DNA from: an uncultured Candidatus Peregrinibacteria bacterium
GTDB lineage: Bacteria > Patescibacteriota > Gracilibacteria > Peribacterales > Peribacteraceae
Assembly (NCBI GenBank): GCA_903825315.1
Contig: CAIKAD010000001.1
Span: 248,001 to 312,000, forward strand
Reading direction: 5' to 3'
Length of the DNA stretch: 64,000 nucleotides
Shown here one piece after another: positions 47,588 to 57,546 of this stretch. The position numbers and the translations under genes are program-made. Numbering within the stretch: the stretch's first letter is position 1; every line of letters begins with the position of its first letter. The notes under the pieces are model-generated. The model did not search any database and was not told where the DNA came from. It worked only from the letters and a program-made list of their open reading frames with translations.

Positions 47588-48274
47588 ATGCCCGCCTCCC
47601 ACGTTCTCCTGGAAAAAGCCATTGGCGTCCGGTTCCGCAAGAAAGATCTGCTTCTGCAATCGCTCACGCACAGGTCTGCCGTGCGGGAAGCGGGAAGGCA
47701 TGGGCATAACGAGCGATTGGAGTTTCTCGGCGATGCCGTGCTGGAAATGGCGACCACGGAGTATCTGTTCAACTTGTCGGGACGCCCCGAGGGGGAGCTG
47801 ACCAATTGGCGCTCCGCGCTTGTCCAGGGAGATCACCTGGCCGAAGTTGCCAAGTCCCTCAAGCTGGGTGAGTACCTCTTCATGAGCCGTGGAGAAGAGG
47901 CGAGCGACGGGCGTAACAAGGTTTCCACGCTCGCCAACGCGCTTGAGGCGCTCATCGGTGCCATCCATCTTGACCGCGGCTACGAAGCGGCACGTCTCTT
48001 CTGCGAGCGCTTCATCCTTACGGACCTGCAGAAGCTTCTTTCACAGGGCAGGCATCGGGACGAGAAGAGTATGTTCCAGGAAATGGCACAGGAGAAGCAT
48101 GGCATCACGCCGCACTATGAGGTGCTGGAGGAAGTAGGCCCGGACCACGAGAAGATCTTCACGAGTGCTGTTTTCATCGACAAGGAGAAGATCGCCGAAG
48201 GCAAAGGCAATTCCAAGCAGAAGGCGGAGCAGGCGGCAGCGAAAGCGGCTCTAAAAGTGAAAGGCTGGAAATAG
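47588..48274 (+). CDS. rnc: ribonuclease III
   Basis: LTHRSAVREAGRHGHNERLEFLGDAVLEMA; EALIGAIHLD; C-terminal dsRBD GKGNSKQKAEQAAAKAAL. Confidence 0.97.
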   Translation: MPASHVLLEKAIGVRFRKKDLLLQSLTHRSAVREAGRHGHNERLEFLGDAVLEMATTEYLFNLSGRPEGELTNWRSALVQGDHLAEVAKSLKLGEYLFMSRGEEASDGRNKVSTLANALEALIGAIHLDRGYEAARLFCERFILTDLQKLLSQGRHRDEKSMFQEMAQEKHGITPHYEVLEEVGPDHEKIFTSAVFIDKEKIAEGKGNSKQKAEQAAAKAALKVKGWK

Positions 48275-48382
48275 AATACGGCGTACAGATGCCCCGGTGG
48301 AGCGTCTTCACCGTCACAACCACTTTCAGTCCGTTCACTTGGAAGCATCCTCTCTTATCTGCCACTTCGGAGAGGCTTTCGA

Positions 48383-48934
48383 TTACCCTCGTGCAATCAT
48401 TAACAGCACCAGTATTCCGAGCATATTGAAGAAGAAACTGAGGAGGGCGAAATGTTTTTCCTTTATCGTTGTGAGTCCTCCGATGATCGAGACACCGAAC
48501 TCGTCCGGTAGCGGGGAGGCGATAACGAAACTTGCCAAGAGCCATGTTGCATAGAATCGCATGCGCTCGGATATTGTTTCATGATGGAGGAGGCGGTGGA
48601 GGGTACGGATGAGCCGGCTCGTGCGGAAACGTTGGAGTTCCTCTTCAAAGAAGGGCTTTCGGAGGATGTGGAAGAGCATCAGATCCGAGGCCAACGCCCC
48701 CGTCCCTGCCACAACGGCTGCAGTCACCGGATGCACGTCCGGTGCGATTTCCCACAGGATCGCCGCACCGAACGGTGCTGTGAAACCGAAGGTGTACAGC
48801 ATGCCCCCGGCTACGACCGAAATGTACCCGTACCCCTTGAGCAGGTGCAGTACGTGCAGTGCTCCCGTGGCGTACAGGATATAGGCAGCGATACAGGCAA
48901 CCAGGAGCAGGAGCAGGTGGTTGTATTTGTTCAC
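48383..48934 (-). CDS. hypothetical multi-TM membrane protein
   Basis: 183-aa ORF with several TM segments. Confidence 0.65.
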   Translation of the reverse strand: MNKYNHLLLLLVACIAAYILYATGALHVLHLLKGYGYISVVAGGMLYTFGFTAPFGAAILWEIAPDVHPVTAAVVAGTGALASDLMLFHILRKPFFEEELQRFRTSRLIRTLHRLLHHETISERMRFYATWLLASFVIASPLPDEFGVSIIGGLTTIKEKHFALLSFFFNMLGILVLLMIARG

Positions 48935-48984
48935 AAAGATATTATAGCATAAATTATGATATAAGTCATATTTGAAGAATCAGG

Positions 48985-49072
48985 AAAGATTATTGGAATA
49001 TGGGAATATTGGATTATTGAGGTGCTTATGGATCCCAATAGTCCAATACTCTTTGTTACTCGAATATTCGGT
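48985..49072. repeat. word-type inverted repeat E15 (GGAATATTGG class)
   Basis: gattattggaatatgggaatattggattattgagg vs reverse complement of cccaatagtccaatactctttgttactcgaatattcgg. Confidence 0.78.
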
Positions 49073-49506
49073 CAGCCCATCTTGATCTCGATGTCGACGC
49101 CGGACGGGAGGCTCAAGGACTGAAGGCTTTCGACGGTCTTGAACGTGGTCTCGGTGAGGTCGATGAGGCGGCGGTGGATGCGCATCTCAAACTGGTCGCG
49201 GGCGTCCTTGTGGACGAACGTGGAGCGGTTGACCGTGAACTTGCGGATGCGCGTGGGGAGGGGGATGGGGCCGTGGACGATGGCGCCGCTGCGCTCGGCC
49301 GTCTCCACAATCTTCTGGGCTGCCTCGTCGAGTACGGTATGGTCAAAGGCGCTCAGGCGGATACGGATGAGCGACATCTTTGGGGTGGCTTTTTCCTTGG
49401 CGGGCGCTGTGTCTTTCTTTGCAGAAACAGCCTTGGATCCCTTTGCGGACGGAGGAGACTTTGTGGTCTTCTTGGGGGCAGATGGTTTCTTCGCAGCGGG
49501 ATTCAT
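49072..49506 (-). CDS. rpsJ: 30S ribosomal protein uS10 with basic N-terminal extension
   Basis: [71 protein letters not shown]; ~43-aa Lys/Ala/Pro extension precedes it. Confidence 0.96.
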   Translation of the reverse strand: MNPAAKKPSAPKKTTKSPPSAKGSKAVSAKKDTAPAKEKATPKMSLIRIRLSAFDHTVLDEAAQKIVETAERSGAIVHGPIPLPTRIRKFTVNRSTFVHKDARDQFEMRIHRRLIDLTETTFKTVESLQSLSLPSGVDIEIKMG

Positions 49507-49557
49507 AGGCTATGGGGGGAAAGAACAGGGGAGCGAATGGATGGAGAGGGTTGGGAG

Positions 49558-49613
49558 GGACGCCCCGACAGAGCGTCCCTCGAGAACCAACCGGACGTCC
49601 CATCGGGGCGTCC
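49558..49613. repeat. intercistronic hairpin between tuf and rpsJ
   Basis: ggacgccccga / tcggggcgtcc inverted repeat; no long T-tract. Confidence 0.75.
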
Positions 49614-49622
49614 TTTCAACGA

Positions 49623-50804
<1,182 letters not shown>

Positions 50805-51024
50805 ACGAAGGAGGGGTAATGGGAAGGGAGAAAGGCGCGGGAAAGCGCACGCTTCAAAAGCCGAAATAGTCTACGGAAGAAACTAGGGGGGCGTCAACAG
50901 AAGTTTGTACCTTGGTGGGAAGGATTGTCAGGTTTTCCTAAGGAAATACCGGGGGCAAGAAACAGTCCATGCATCAAGAAATGTGTGGTTTCATGGCGAT
51001 CTTTCCATCAAAAGAATGATGATG

Positions 51025-51891
51025 TTAGGCTCCTTCTTCTGCTGTCACCAGCGCGCTTTCCTCTGCATCCGAACGGCGAAAGCCTGCCCGCCGCATCTGC
51101 GATTCGTGCAGGCCCGTCATGCCCAGGTGGAAGAGGCGCCGGACGGAGTGATTGAAGTTGGGGAGGTAGATTGTCTGGATGTTGGTGTTGCTTGTCATGA
51201 GTTCCAGGGCATGGCGGCGGCTCTGTGCCTTGCCGGGGATCTCCACGCTGTAGCCGACGTCCTTGGGGCTGTGTGCGTCCGAACCGACGGCGAGGAACCT
51301 GTGCACTCCGTCTTTATAGTACAAGTCCAATGTAGGTTCCGCGCTGGCACGGAGATGGTCGCGGACCCGGCGCAGGAACGGTCGGATGAAGGGATTAGTG
51401 CAGTGGTACTCGATGAGGAGGTGCGTGCCGTTCCTGGCTTCGAAGGCGGGGACCGTGGCGAGAAATTCCTGCATCGCTTCCTGTGTGGGATACAGGGAGA
51501 GGAGGGGCGTGCGCATGATCGTGGGATGCGCAATGAACCAGTGAAGGTTGGAGGCCTCCAGGTAACCGATCATCTCCTTGAGGTTCATCGTGAACGGCTC
51601 GAGTAACCGGGGGTGTTCGTCGTACCAGTCGTGCTCCGCAAATGCGATTACATCCACTCCTGCACGTCCGTCGCCCGTCACGAGTTCGGCGCCGGGAAAG
51701 ACGTGCGTGCGCATGTGCTTCGGCTTGCTCTTTACAACTTGCCGATACGCGAACGCCGGATCCTTAAAGGCATGCTCGGCGCAGACGACCGCGTCGAGGT
51801 GGTGCTCCTCAAAGGCGTTCCAAATGGCCTTGAGCTTCTTGGCCGGGCGCCTCTCGTTGAGGTTGGGATGGAAGTGATAGTCGGTCCTCAT
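51025..51891 (-). CDS. PHP-domain phosphoesterase-like protein (paralogue of 22142..23005)
   Basis: DYHFHPNLNERRPAKKLKAIW; DAVVCAEHAFKDP; VGSDAHSPKDVGYSV. Confidence 0.75.
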   Translation of the reverse strand: MRTDYHFHPNLNERRPAKKLKAIWNAFEEHHLDAVVCAEHAFKDPAFAYRQVVKSKPKHMRTHVFPGAELVTGDGRAGVDVIAFAEHDWYDEHPRLLEPFTMNLKEMIGYLEASNLHWFIAHPTIMRTPLLSLYPTQEAMQEFLATVPAFEARNGTHLLIEYHCTNPFIRPFLRRVRDHLRASAEPTLDLYYKDGVHRFLAVGSDAHSPKDVGYSVEIPGKAQSRRHALELMTSNTNIQTIYLPNFNHSVRRLFHLGMTGLHESQMRRAGFRRSDAEESALVTAEEGA

Positions 51892-51944
51892 GGGACATCC
51901 CAGTATAGCGCCGTATTGGTACGGGTGGTAGTAATTCATCTATC

Positions 51945-52048
51945 TTTGAATGTTTTTCGTTTCTCGACCATTTCTCGTTTCTCGATGAGCAGAAAATTGC
52001 TCGATTCTTGAAATCGAAAAACGAAAAACGAGACAGAGTCGAAAAACA
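51945..52048. repeat. word-type inverted repeat E16 (TTTCTCGTTTCTCG class)
   Basis: gtttttcgtttctcgaccatttctcgtttctcgatgagc vs reverse complement gactctgtctcgtttttcgtttttcgatttcaagaatcgagc. Confidence 0.88.
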
Positions 52049-52049
52049 A

Positions 52050-53984
52050 TCACTCGGCTAGCATCCCCTGGCTCTGCAACTCCACCATCTCCTTATATAT
52101 GGGACATGTCTTCATCAGCTCCTCATGCGGCGCAAAAGCGATGAGCCGCCCCTTGTCGAGCACGGCGATGCGGTCAACGGTTCGAACGGTCGAGAGGCGG
52201 TGCGCAATAATCACAGCTGTCCGTCCCGTCACTAATTCTTTGATGCCTTCCTGAACCTTGCGCTCTGTCACGGAGTCCAACGCGCTTGTGGCTTCGTCGA
52301 GGATCACGATCGTGGGGTTCTTGAGGATTGCCCGCGCGATGGCGATGCGCTGGCGCTGGCCGCCCGAGAGGCGGATACCGCGGTCACCGATAAATGTCTT
52401 GTATCCTTCCGGGAGCGCCTCGATGAACTCCGCGGCCGCAGCCCGCCGCGCAGCATCCCGAACCTCCGCATCGGTAGCATTCCGCCGCGCGTAGCGGATG
52501 TTTTCTTCAATTGTGTCGTTGAACATGATGTTCTCCTGGAGCACCAGGCCGATCTGGCTGCGCCACCAGAAGAGGTCGAGCGTGCGGATATCCGTTCCGT
52601 CCACCGTGATGTGGCCGTGCGTCACGTCATAGAAGCGGTTGAGGAGCATGGCAATGGTGGTCTTGCCAGCGCCGGAGTGGCCCACGAACGCAATGTGCTC
52701 CCCTGGCCGGATGTTGAGCGTGATGTCGTGGAGAATCTCGCCGTCGTGCCGGGGCTTTTCATTGTTCATCACTTCGCGGACCGATTCGCGGCTTATGAGC
52801 GCGTCGGTGAGCGCTTCTTTGTCGTACGCTTCCGTCGTCCCGATCGGATTCACGGCCAACATGCCTTCTTCCTCCGCGGAAGGTTGCAACGCGGGGGACG
52901 GTGCGGGCTCCTTCGATTCTTTCCGTTCCGTCGCATGCACGAGCGGTGCGTAGTTGAAACATGTTCCCTCCAGGCGGATTTCTCCGCGCACGTCCGGAAG
53001 GATCACCGGATGAACCGTGTTCGCAATGAGCACGGGCGTATCCAGAATGTCCTGCGACATTTTCACTTTGCCCACTTTGCGGTTCCACTGCGGCAACACG
53101 TTGGCGAGGATCTCGAACGGCGTTAGCACGCGGAAGAAGGAGAATTGGAAGAAGTACAGACCGCCGAGCGTGAGGCGGTCATGGATGAATAACAGGATTC
53201 CCACGCCCACGAGCAGGAGACGCGTGAGCATGAAGAAGTTCATCGCCTCGATAAACGCCCACTGGCGGTTTACGCGCTGCTGTTTGCGGTGCGCACGCAC
53301 GCCCGATTTCTCCATGAGTTGCTGTTCATGCCTCTCCTGCGCGCCGGATTTGACCGAGAGGATGTTCGTCACGGCATCAAAGGCGCGGCCCACGGCTTCC
53401 ACCCAGATCTTGTTCACGTCGTGCTGCAGCTTGGACGTGCGTTTTACACCCACCACCACAATGCCGGTGTAGAGGAGGAGCGAAAAAATGAGAATGCCCG
53501 CGAGGAGCGGCTGAATGAGGAAGCTGATGACGAGAAAAGCCGTGGCGGAGAGCAGCGAAGGCCCCAGTTCCACCATAAGCGTCCTCTGGAGGTCGAGCAG
53601 GTTATCTGCGCCTTCGTCGAGCACTTTGACCGTCTCACCGGCTTTTTGCGATGTGTGGTAGGCGACGTCGAGATGGAGAGCATGCGCGTATACGTTCTCG
53701 CGGCGCCAGATGTAGAGGCGGTTGTCCGTTTCCCACGAGAAATACTTTTCAATGCCATCCGTAATGGAGATGACGATAAAGAGCCCGATCCACAACCCGA
53801 AGAGCCACGGCAAACTGATAGCAGCGCCATCTTTGATTTTGAGCAGCTGATCGATCGCAAAGCTGGAGTACAGCGGTTCCGCTACCCAGAGCCCCGCAAG
53901 GAGAAGGTGCAGGGTTACGGCGATGGACGTGAGGACCGGCTCACGTTTTGCCTGCTGCCAGAGAAGTTTGAGAATCAACCGCAC
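52050..53984 (-). CDS. ABC transporter, fused permease/ATPase
   Basis: N-terminal TM domain; FVGHSGAGKTTIAMLLNRFYD; LSGGQRQRIAIARAILKNPTIVILDEATSALD. Confidence 0.96.
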   Translation of the reverse strand: MRLILKLLWQQAKREPVLTSIAVTLHLLLAGLWVAEPLYSSFAIDQLLKIKDGAAISLPWLFGLWIGLFIVISITDGIEKYFSWETDNRLYIWRRENVYAHALHLDVAYHTSQKAGETVKVLDEGADNLLDLQRTLMVELGPSLLSATAFLVISFLIQPLLAGILIFSLLLYTGIVVVGVKRTSKLQHDVNKIWVEAVGRAFDAVTNILSVKSGAQERHEQQLMEKSGVRAHRKQQRVNRQWAFIEAMNFFMLTRLLLVGVGILLFIHDRLTLGGLYFFQFSFFRVLTPFEILANVLPQWNRKVGKVKMSQDILDTPVLIANTVHPVILPDVRGEIRLEGTCFNYAPLVHATERKESKEPAPSPALQPSAEEEGMLAVNPIGTTEAYDKEALTDALISRESVREVMNNEKPRHDGEILHDITLNIRPGEHIAFVGHSGAGKTTIAMLLNRFYDVTHGHITVDGTDIRTLDLFWWRSQIGLVLQENIMFNDTIEENIRYARRNATDAEVRDAARRAAAAEFIEALPEGYKTFIGDRGIRLSGGQRQRIAIARAILKNPTIVILDEATSALDSVTERKVQEGIKELVTGRTAVIIAHRLSTVRTVDRIAVLDKGRLIAFAPHEELMKTCPIYKEMVELQSQGMLAE

Positions 53985-54231
53985 AGGACAGAGAGAGGAA
54001 AGGGAATCGCGCCGCAGTGCATAAGAAGACGCAAGAAGAGGTGAACGTCTGACAACATCATTATTGTTTGAACAAATGATTTGTGCAATAGTCGGTACGA
54101 AAATAAATCAGGAAAATTATTGGAGGCAATAATTTCACCGAGCCCTCTATGAAGCTAAAAAATGAACACTCATCTTCAGGGATTTTTTTGCGAGAGCAGG
54201 GGAGGGGACACGCAGGGGAGGGAACATCTTA

Positions 54232-55254
54232 ATGAGTAAAAAAATAGTACATAAGTTCTCGCAGACAGAAGTCACTATCCCTACGATGAGAACCATGATT
54301 GAGAATGAATGTCACTCCATGTTCGCGGGACACATCTGGGGCTGGTATTTCCGTCATAAGCGATCGCTTCCATGGCGCGATGTACAGATTACAGACGACA
54401 CGCAGCGCGCGTACATGGTCCTCGTTTCCGAGGTGATGTTGCAGCAGACGCAGGTGCCGCGCGTTGAGGTCATATTCAAGAGGTTTCTCCGGGAGTTTCC
54501 GACGCTTGCAGATCTGGCGCGTGCGTCGAACCGTGACGTGATTCTTGCCTGGCGCGGGATGGGATATAACGCGCGGGCGCTACGGCTCCGTGACGCGGCA
54601 CGGACGGTGATCGAAAAATTTGACGGCGCATTCCCGCGCGATGTTACGTCACTCCGTTCGATCAATGGCATCGGCCCCTACACGGCGGCGGCTATTCTCA
54701 ACTTTGCCTTCAACATCCCCACGCCCTGCATCGATACGAACATTCGGCGCATTATCCACCGTGTTTTTACGGGACCGGAGAAACGTGACGGGACGTGGAA
54801 GAAGAATGACAGGATTCTGATGCGGACTGTTCATGTTGTCCTTCGGCACGCTATGAATCATCGGAAAGAACACGATGCGCGGAACTGGTCCGCAGCGCTC
54901 ATGGACTTTGGTTCGCTTGTGTGCACCAAGCGAGCGCCACGGTGCGATGTGTGTCCGCTCAGGAGCTCTTGCCGCAGTGCGGGAAAGGTCACCATCACTC
55001 TTCAGGCAACGAAGACAAAAGAACCGGGCCGCGAGATCGCCGGCCGTTTTGTCCCCAACCGCATCATTCGCGGCCGGATTGTTGAATTTTTGCGCGATCA
55101 TCACCTTGGAGCGTCCATTAACAACATCGGCGCGCACGCGTGCATCGATTGGGATGCGAAAGGGCATGGGCGCTGGCTACAACAGCTTCTCGAAAAGCTG
55201 CAGCGGGACGGGATGGTGAGCGAGAAGAAGGGGGCCTGGAAGCTGGCGGATTAG
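54232..55254 (+). CDS. MutY-like A/G-specific adenine glycosylase lacking a recognisable NUDIX domain
   Basis: LPWRDV; EVMLQQTQVPRV; INGIGPYTAAAILNFAF; CTKRAPRCDVCPLRSSC Fe-S motif. Confidence 0.88.
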   Translation: MSKKIVHKFSQTEVTIPTMRTMIENECHSMFAGHIWGWYFRHKRSLPWRDVQITDDTQRAYMVLVSEVMLQQTQVPRVEVIFKRFLREFPTLADLARASNRDVILAWRGMGYNARALRLRDAARTVIEKFDGAFPRDVTSLRSINGIGPYTAAAILNFAFNIPTPCIDTNIRRIIHRVFTGPEKRDGTWKKNDRILMRTVHVVLRHAMNHRKEHDARNWSAALMDFGSLVCTKRAPRCDVCPLRSSCRSAGKVTITLQATKTKEPGREIAGRFVPNRIIRGRIVEFLRDHHLGASINNIGAHACIDWDAKGHGRWLQQLLEKLQRDGMVSEKKGAWKLAD

Positions 55255-55305
55255 AAAAGACGCCCCACATGTACCCTGAGCAGAGTCGAAGGGCGGGGCG
55301 TCTTC
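55255..55305. terminator. shared bidirectional terminator between convergent mutY-like and rny genes
   Basis: agaCGCCCC...GGGGCGtct stem, A/T tails on both sides. Confidence 0.78.
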
Positions 55306-55320
55306 ATTGAACGTTTCTGA

Positions 55321-56877
55321 TTATTTCGCCATCTCCTCAATCCGCCTCTCGCGGATCACATTCACCTTGATGACACCGGGGTAGGTTAATTCCCCCTCAA
55401 TCTTCTTCGCGATGTCCCTCGCGAGCTGTTCCTGCTCCAGGTCGTTGATCTTCTTGGTGTCCACGTACACGCGGACCTCGCGACCGGCGGAAACGGCGAA
55501 GGCGCGCGATACACCGGTGAAGGTCTTGGCGGTGTCTTCCAGCGCGCGCAGGCGCTTGAAGTACTCCTCAATGCTCTCGCGCCGCGCACCGGGCCGGGCG
55601 CCGGAAATGGCGTCCGCTGCGGCCACCACAAAGGCCTCGGGCGATTCGATGGGCGAGTCCTCGTGGTGCGATGCAACACAGTGGATCACCTCGGGCCGCA
55701 CCTTAAAGCGCTTGCAGATCTCCACGCCGATTTCCACGTGGGTGCCGGTCACTTCGTGGTCCAGTGCCTTGCCGATGTCGTGCAGGAGGCAGCCCTCCGT
55801 AACCACCATGGCGTCTGCGCCGATCTCCTCCGCGAGCATGCGGCCGATCTGCGCCATCTCCACGCTGTGCTTGAGCACGTTCTGTCCGTAACTGGTGCGG
55901 AAGCGCAGGCGCCCGATGATCTTGAGGAGGTCCTGCGGGTAGCCCGTGATGCCCAGTTCCTCCGTGGCGCGCTTGCCGAACTCCAGCATCATCTTGCCGA
56001 CCTGTTCCTTCATCTTACCCACCACTTCCTCTATGCGTGCCGGCTGGATGCGGCCGTCCTGGAGCAGCTTCTCCATCGCCAGCTTGGCGACGTAGCGGCG
56101 CACGAGGTCGAAGCCCGACAGAATGATGGCGCCCGGCGTATCGTCGATGATCACATCCACGCCCGTCGCCGCTTCGAATGCGGTGATGTTGCGTCCTTCC
56201 TTGCCGATGATCTTCCCTTTTACGTCGTCGCTCGGGAGTGGCACAACCGTGGCAGTGGATTCGCTCGCCACTTCGGAGGCAAAGCGCTGCATGGCTTCGG
56301 CGAGCAAATTCTTGGCTTTGTCCTCGTACTCGTTCTCCATCTCCTGCTTCTTGAGCTTGATCTGCTTGGCAAAGAAACCGGAGAACTCCTCCTCCATTTC
56401 CGTGAGGAGCTGTTGCTTGGCCTGGTCCTCCGAGAGTTTCGCAACGTTCTGGAGCGCCTCACGGTGCTTCTGCGCGGACGAGGCGAGTTCCTCCTTCAGC
56501 TTTCCGGCGTCCTCAAGATCCTGCTTGAGGCGGCCTTGCTGTCTTTCAATTTCCTTCGCGCGCTCGTCAATACCTTTCTCTTTCTCTTCAAGTCTGCCTT
56601 GCTCCTTCTCAAACTTCGCTTCCAATTCAGAAGCCTGGAGCTTGGCCTCGCTGAGGATTTCCTTGGCAGCTACTTTGGCCTCGGCTTCCGCGGTTCGGAT
56701 TTGACCTTTTACTTCCGCAAGGCGGGTTTCCAATTTGTCGATGGAGCGTTCCTTTTCAGAAATCTCGGCCTGGAGTCGAGCGGAAATTTTCTTTCCTTTG
56801 CTGAACCAGAACCAACCCGCGAGTAAGCCGACCAATCCTCCGGCGAGGACGGCGAGAAAAATGATGATGTTGTCCAT
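55321..56877 (-). CDS. rny: ribonuclease Y
   Basis: N-terminal TM and coiled coil; KGKIIGKEGRNITAFEAATGVDVIIDDTPGAIILSGFD (KH); HDIGKALDHE (HD). Confidence 0.98.
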   Translation of the reverse strand: MDNIIIFLAVLAGGLVGLLAGWFWFSKGKKISARLQAEISEKERSIDKLETRLAEVKGQIRTAEAEAKVAAKEILSEAKLQASELEAKFEKEQGRLEEKEKGIDERAKEIERQQGRLKQDLEDAGKLKEELASSAQKHREALQNVAKLSEDQAKQQLLTEMEEEFSGFFAKQIKLKKQEMENEYEDKAKNLLAEAMQRFASEVASESTATVVPLPSDDVKGKIIGKEGRNITAFEAATGVDVIIDDTPGAIILSGFDLVRRYVAKLAMEKLLQDGRIQPARIEEVVGKMKEQVGKMMLEFGKRATEELGITGYPQDLLKIIGRLRFRTSYGQNVLKHSVEMAQIGRMLAEEIGADAMVVTEGCLLHDIGKALDHEVTGTHVEIGVEICKRFKVRPEVIHCVASHHEDSPIESPEAFVVAAADAISGARPGARRESIEEYFKRLRALEDTAKTFTGVSRAFAVSAGREVRVYVDTKKINDLEQEQLARDIAKKIEGELTYPGVIKVNVIRERRIEEMAK

Positions 56878-57546
56878 AAAACATGGGGGGCAATAAAGAA
56901 GTGCCTCCCACTCGAAGTTATCCTCGGAGCAGCCGTAGACGGAGTGTTGCTGTCATGCGGGAAGTGCGAAGAGGGAAATCAAGTGGGGTGAAGCAGATGG
57001 GATGGAAGTAGTGTACAAGTTCTTTTGGATTGAATCGAGTGGATTTTTAAAGATTGGCTTACACAAGGGCTGCGTGCGAATACAAGATTGTTGCAATATT
57101 GGCAGTTCTGCAGCGTGATAGAACTTAATTTGACGCATGGATAAGCCAAAAAATCATGGAAACCCAATTGATCACGTTTTGGGAGCCTACATAAGCCAAG
57201 TAAGAGGTGATGAAGTGTGGGTATGCAAAAGATCTCATCCTCACCAGGGTTCAGACGGGTAGACATTGCGATGCCTGGCCGCTCCGTCCATCTCTCATCT
57301 CCCCCCATCACCCAGCCTCTTCCCCCCGAGGGGGAAGAGGGGGGCTGCAAGCTGCGGTCGGAACAGGTCTGTACGTACAGGGTTTCTCAACATTGTCAGA
57401 CTTGCTCGAAGCCAGACAGCACACAACAGCAAACAACGACAGAACAGTACACATTCCCTTCCCCCGCGGGGGGAAGGGGTAGGGATAGGGGTAACAACAC
57501 ACACGAACAGGCGCGGAGAGGGAACGAAAAACGGGTGGTCCGCACA

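Noticed and set aside
55258-55303. ccctgagcagagtcgaaggg as a specific mobile element
   Set aside because: It forms the loop of a convergent-gene terminator; a single copy here and similar strings are widespread.
57220-57546. N-terminal extension of the giant ORF upstream of the DUF559 domain
   Set aside because: Translates GC-palindrome spacer (HLSSPPITQPLPPEGEEGG..., FPSPAGGRGRDRG); likely non-coding read-through.
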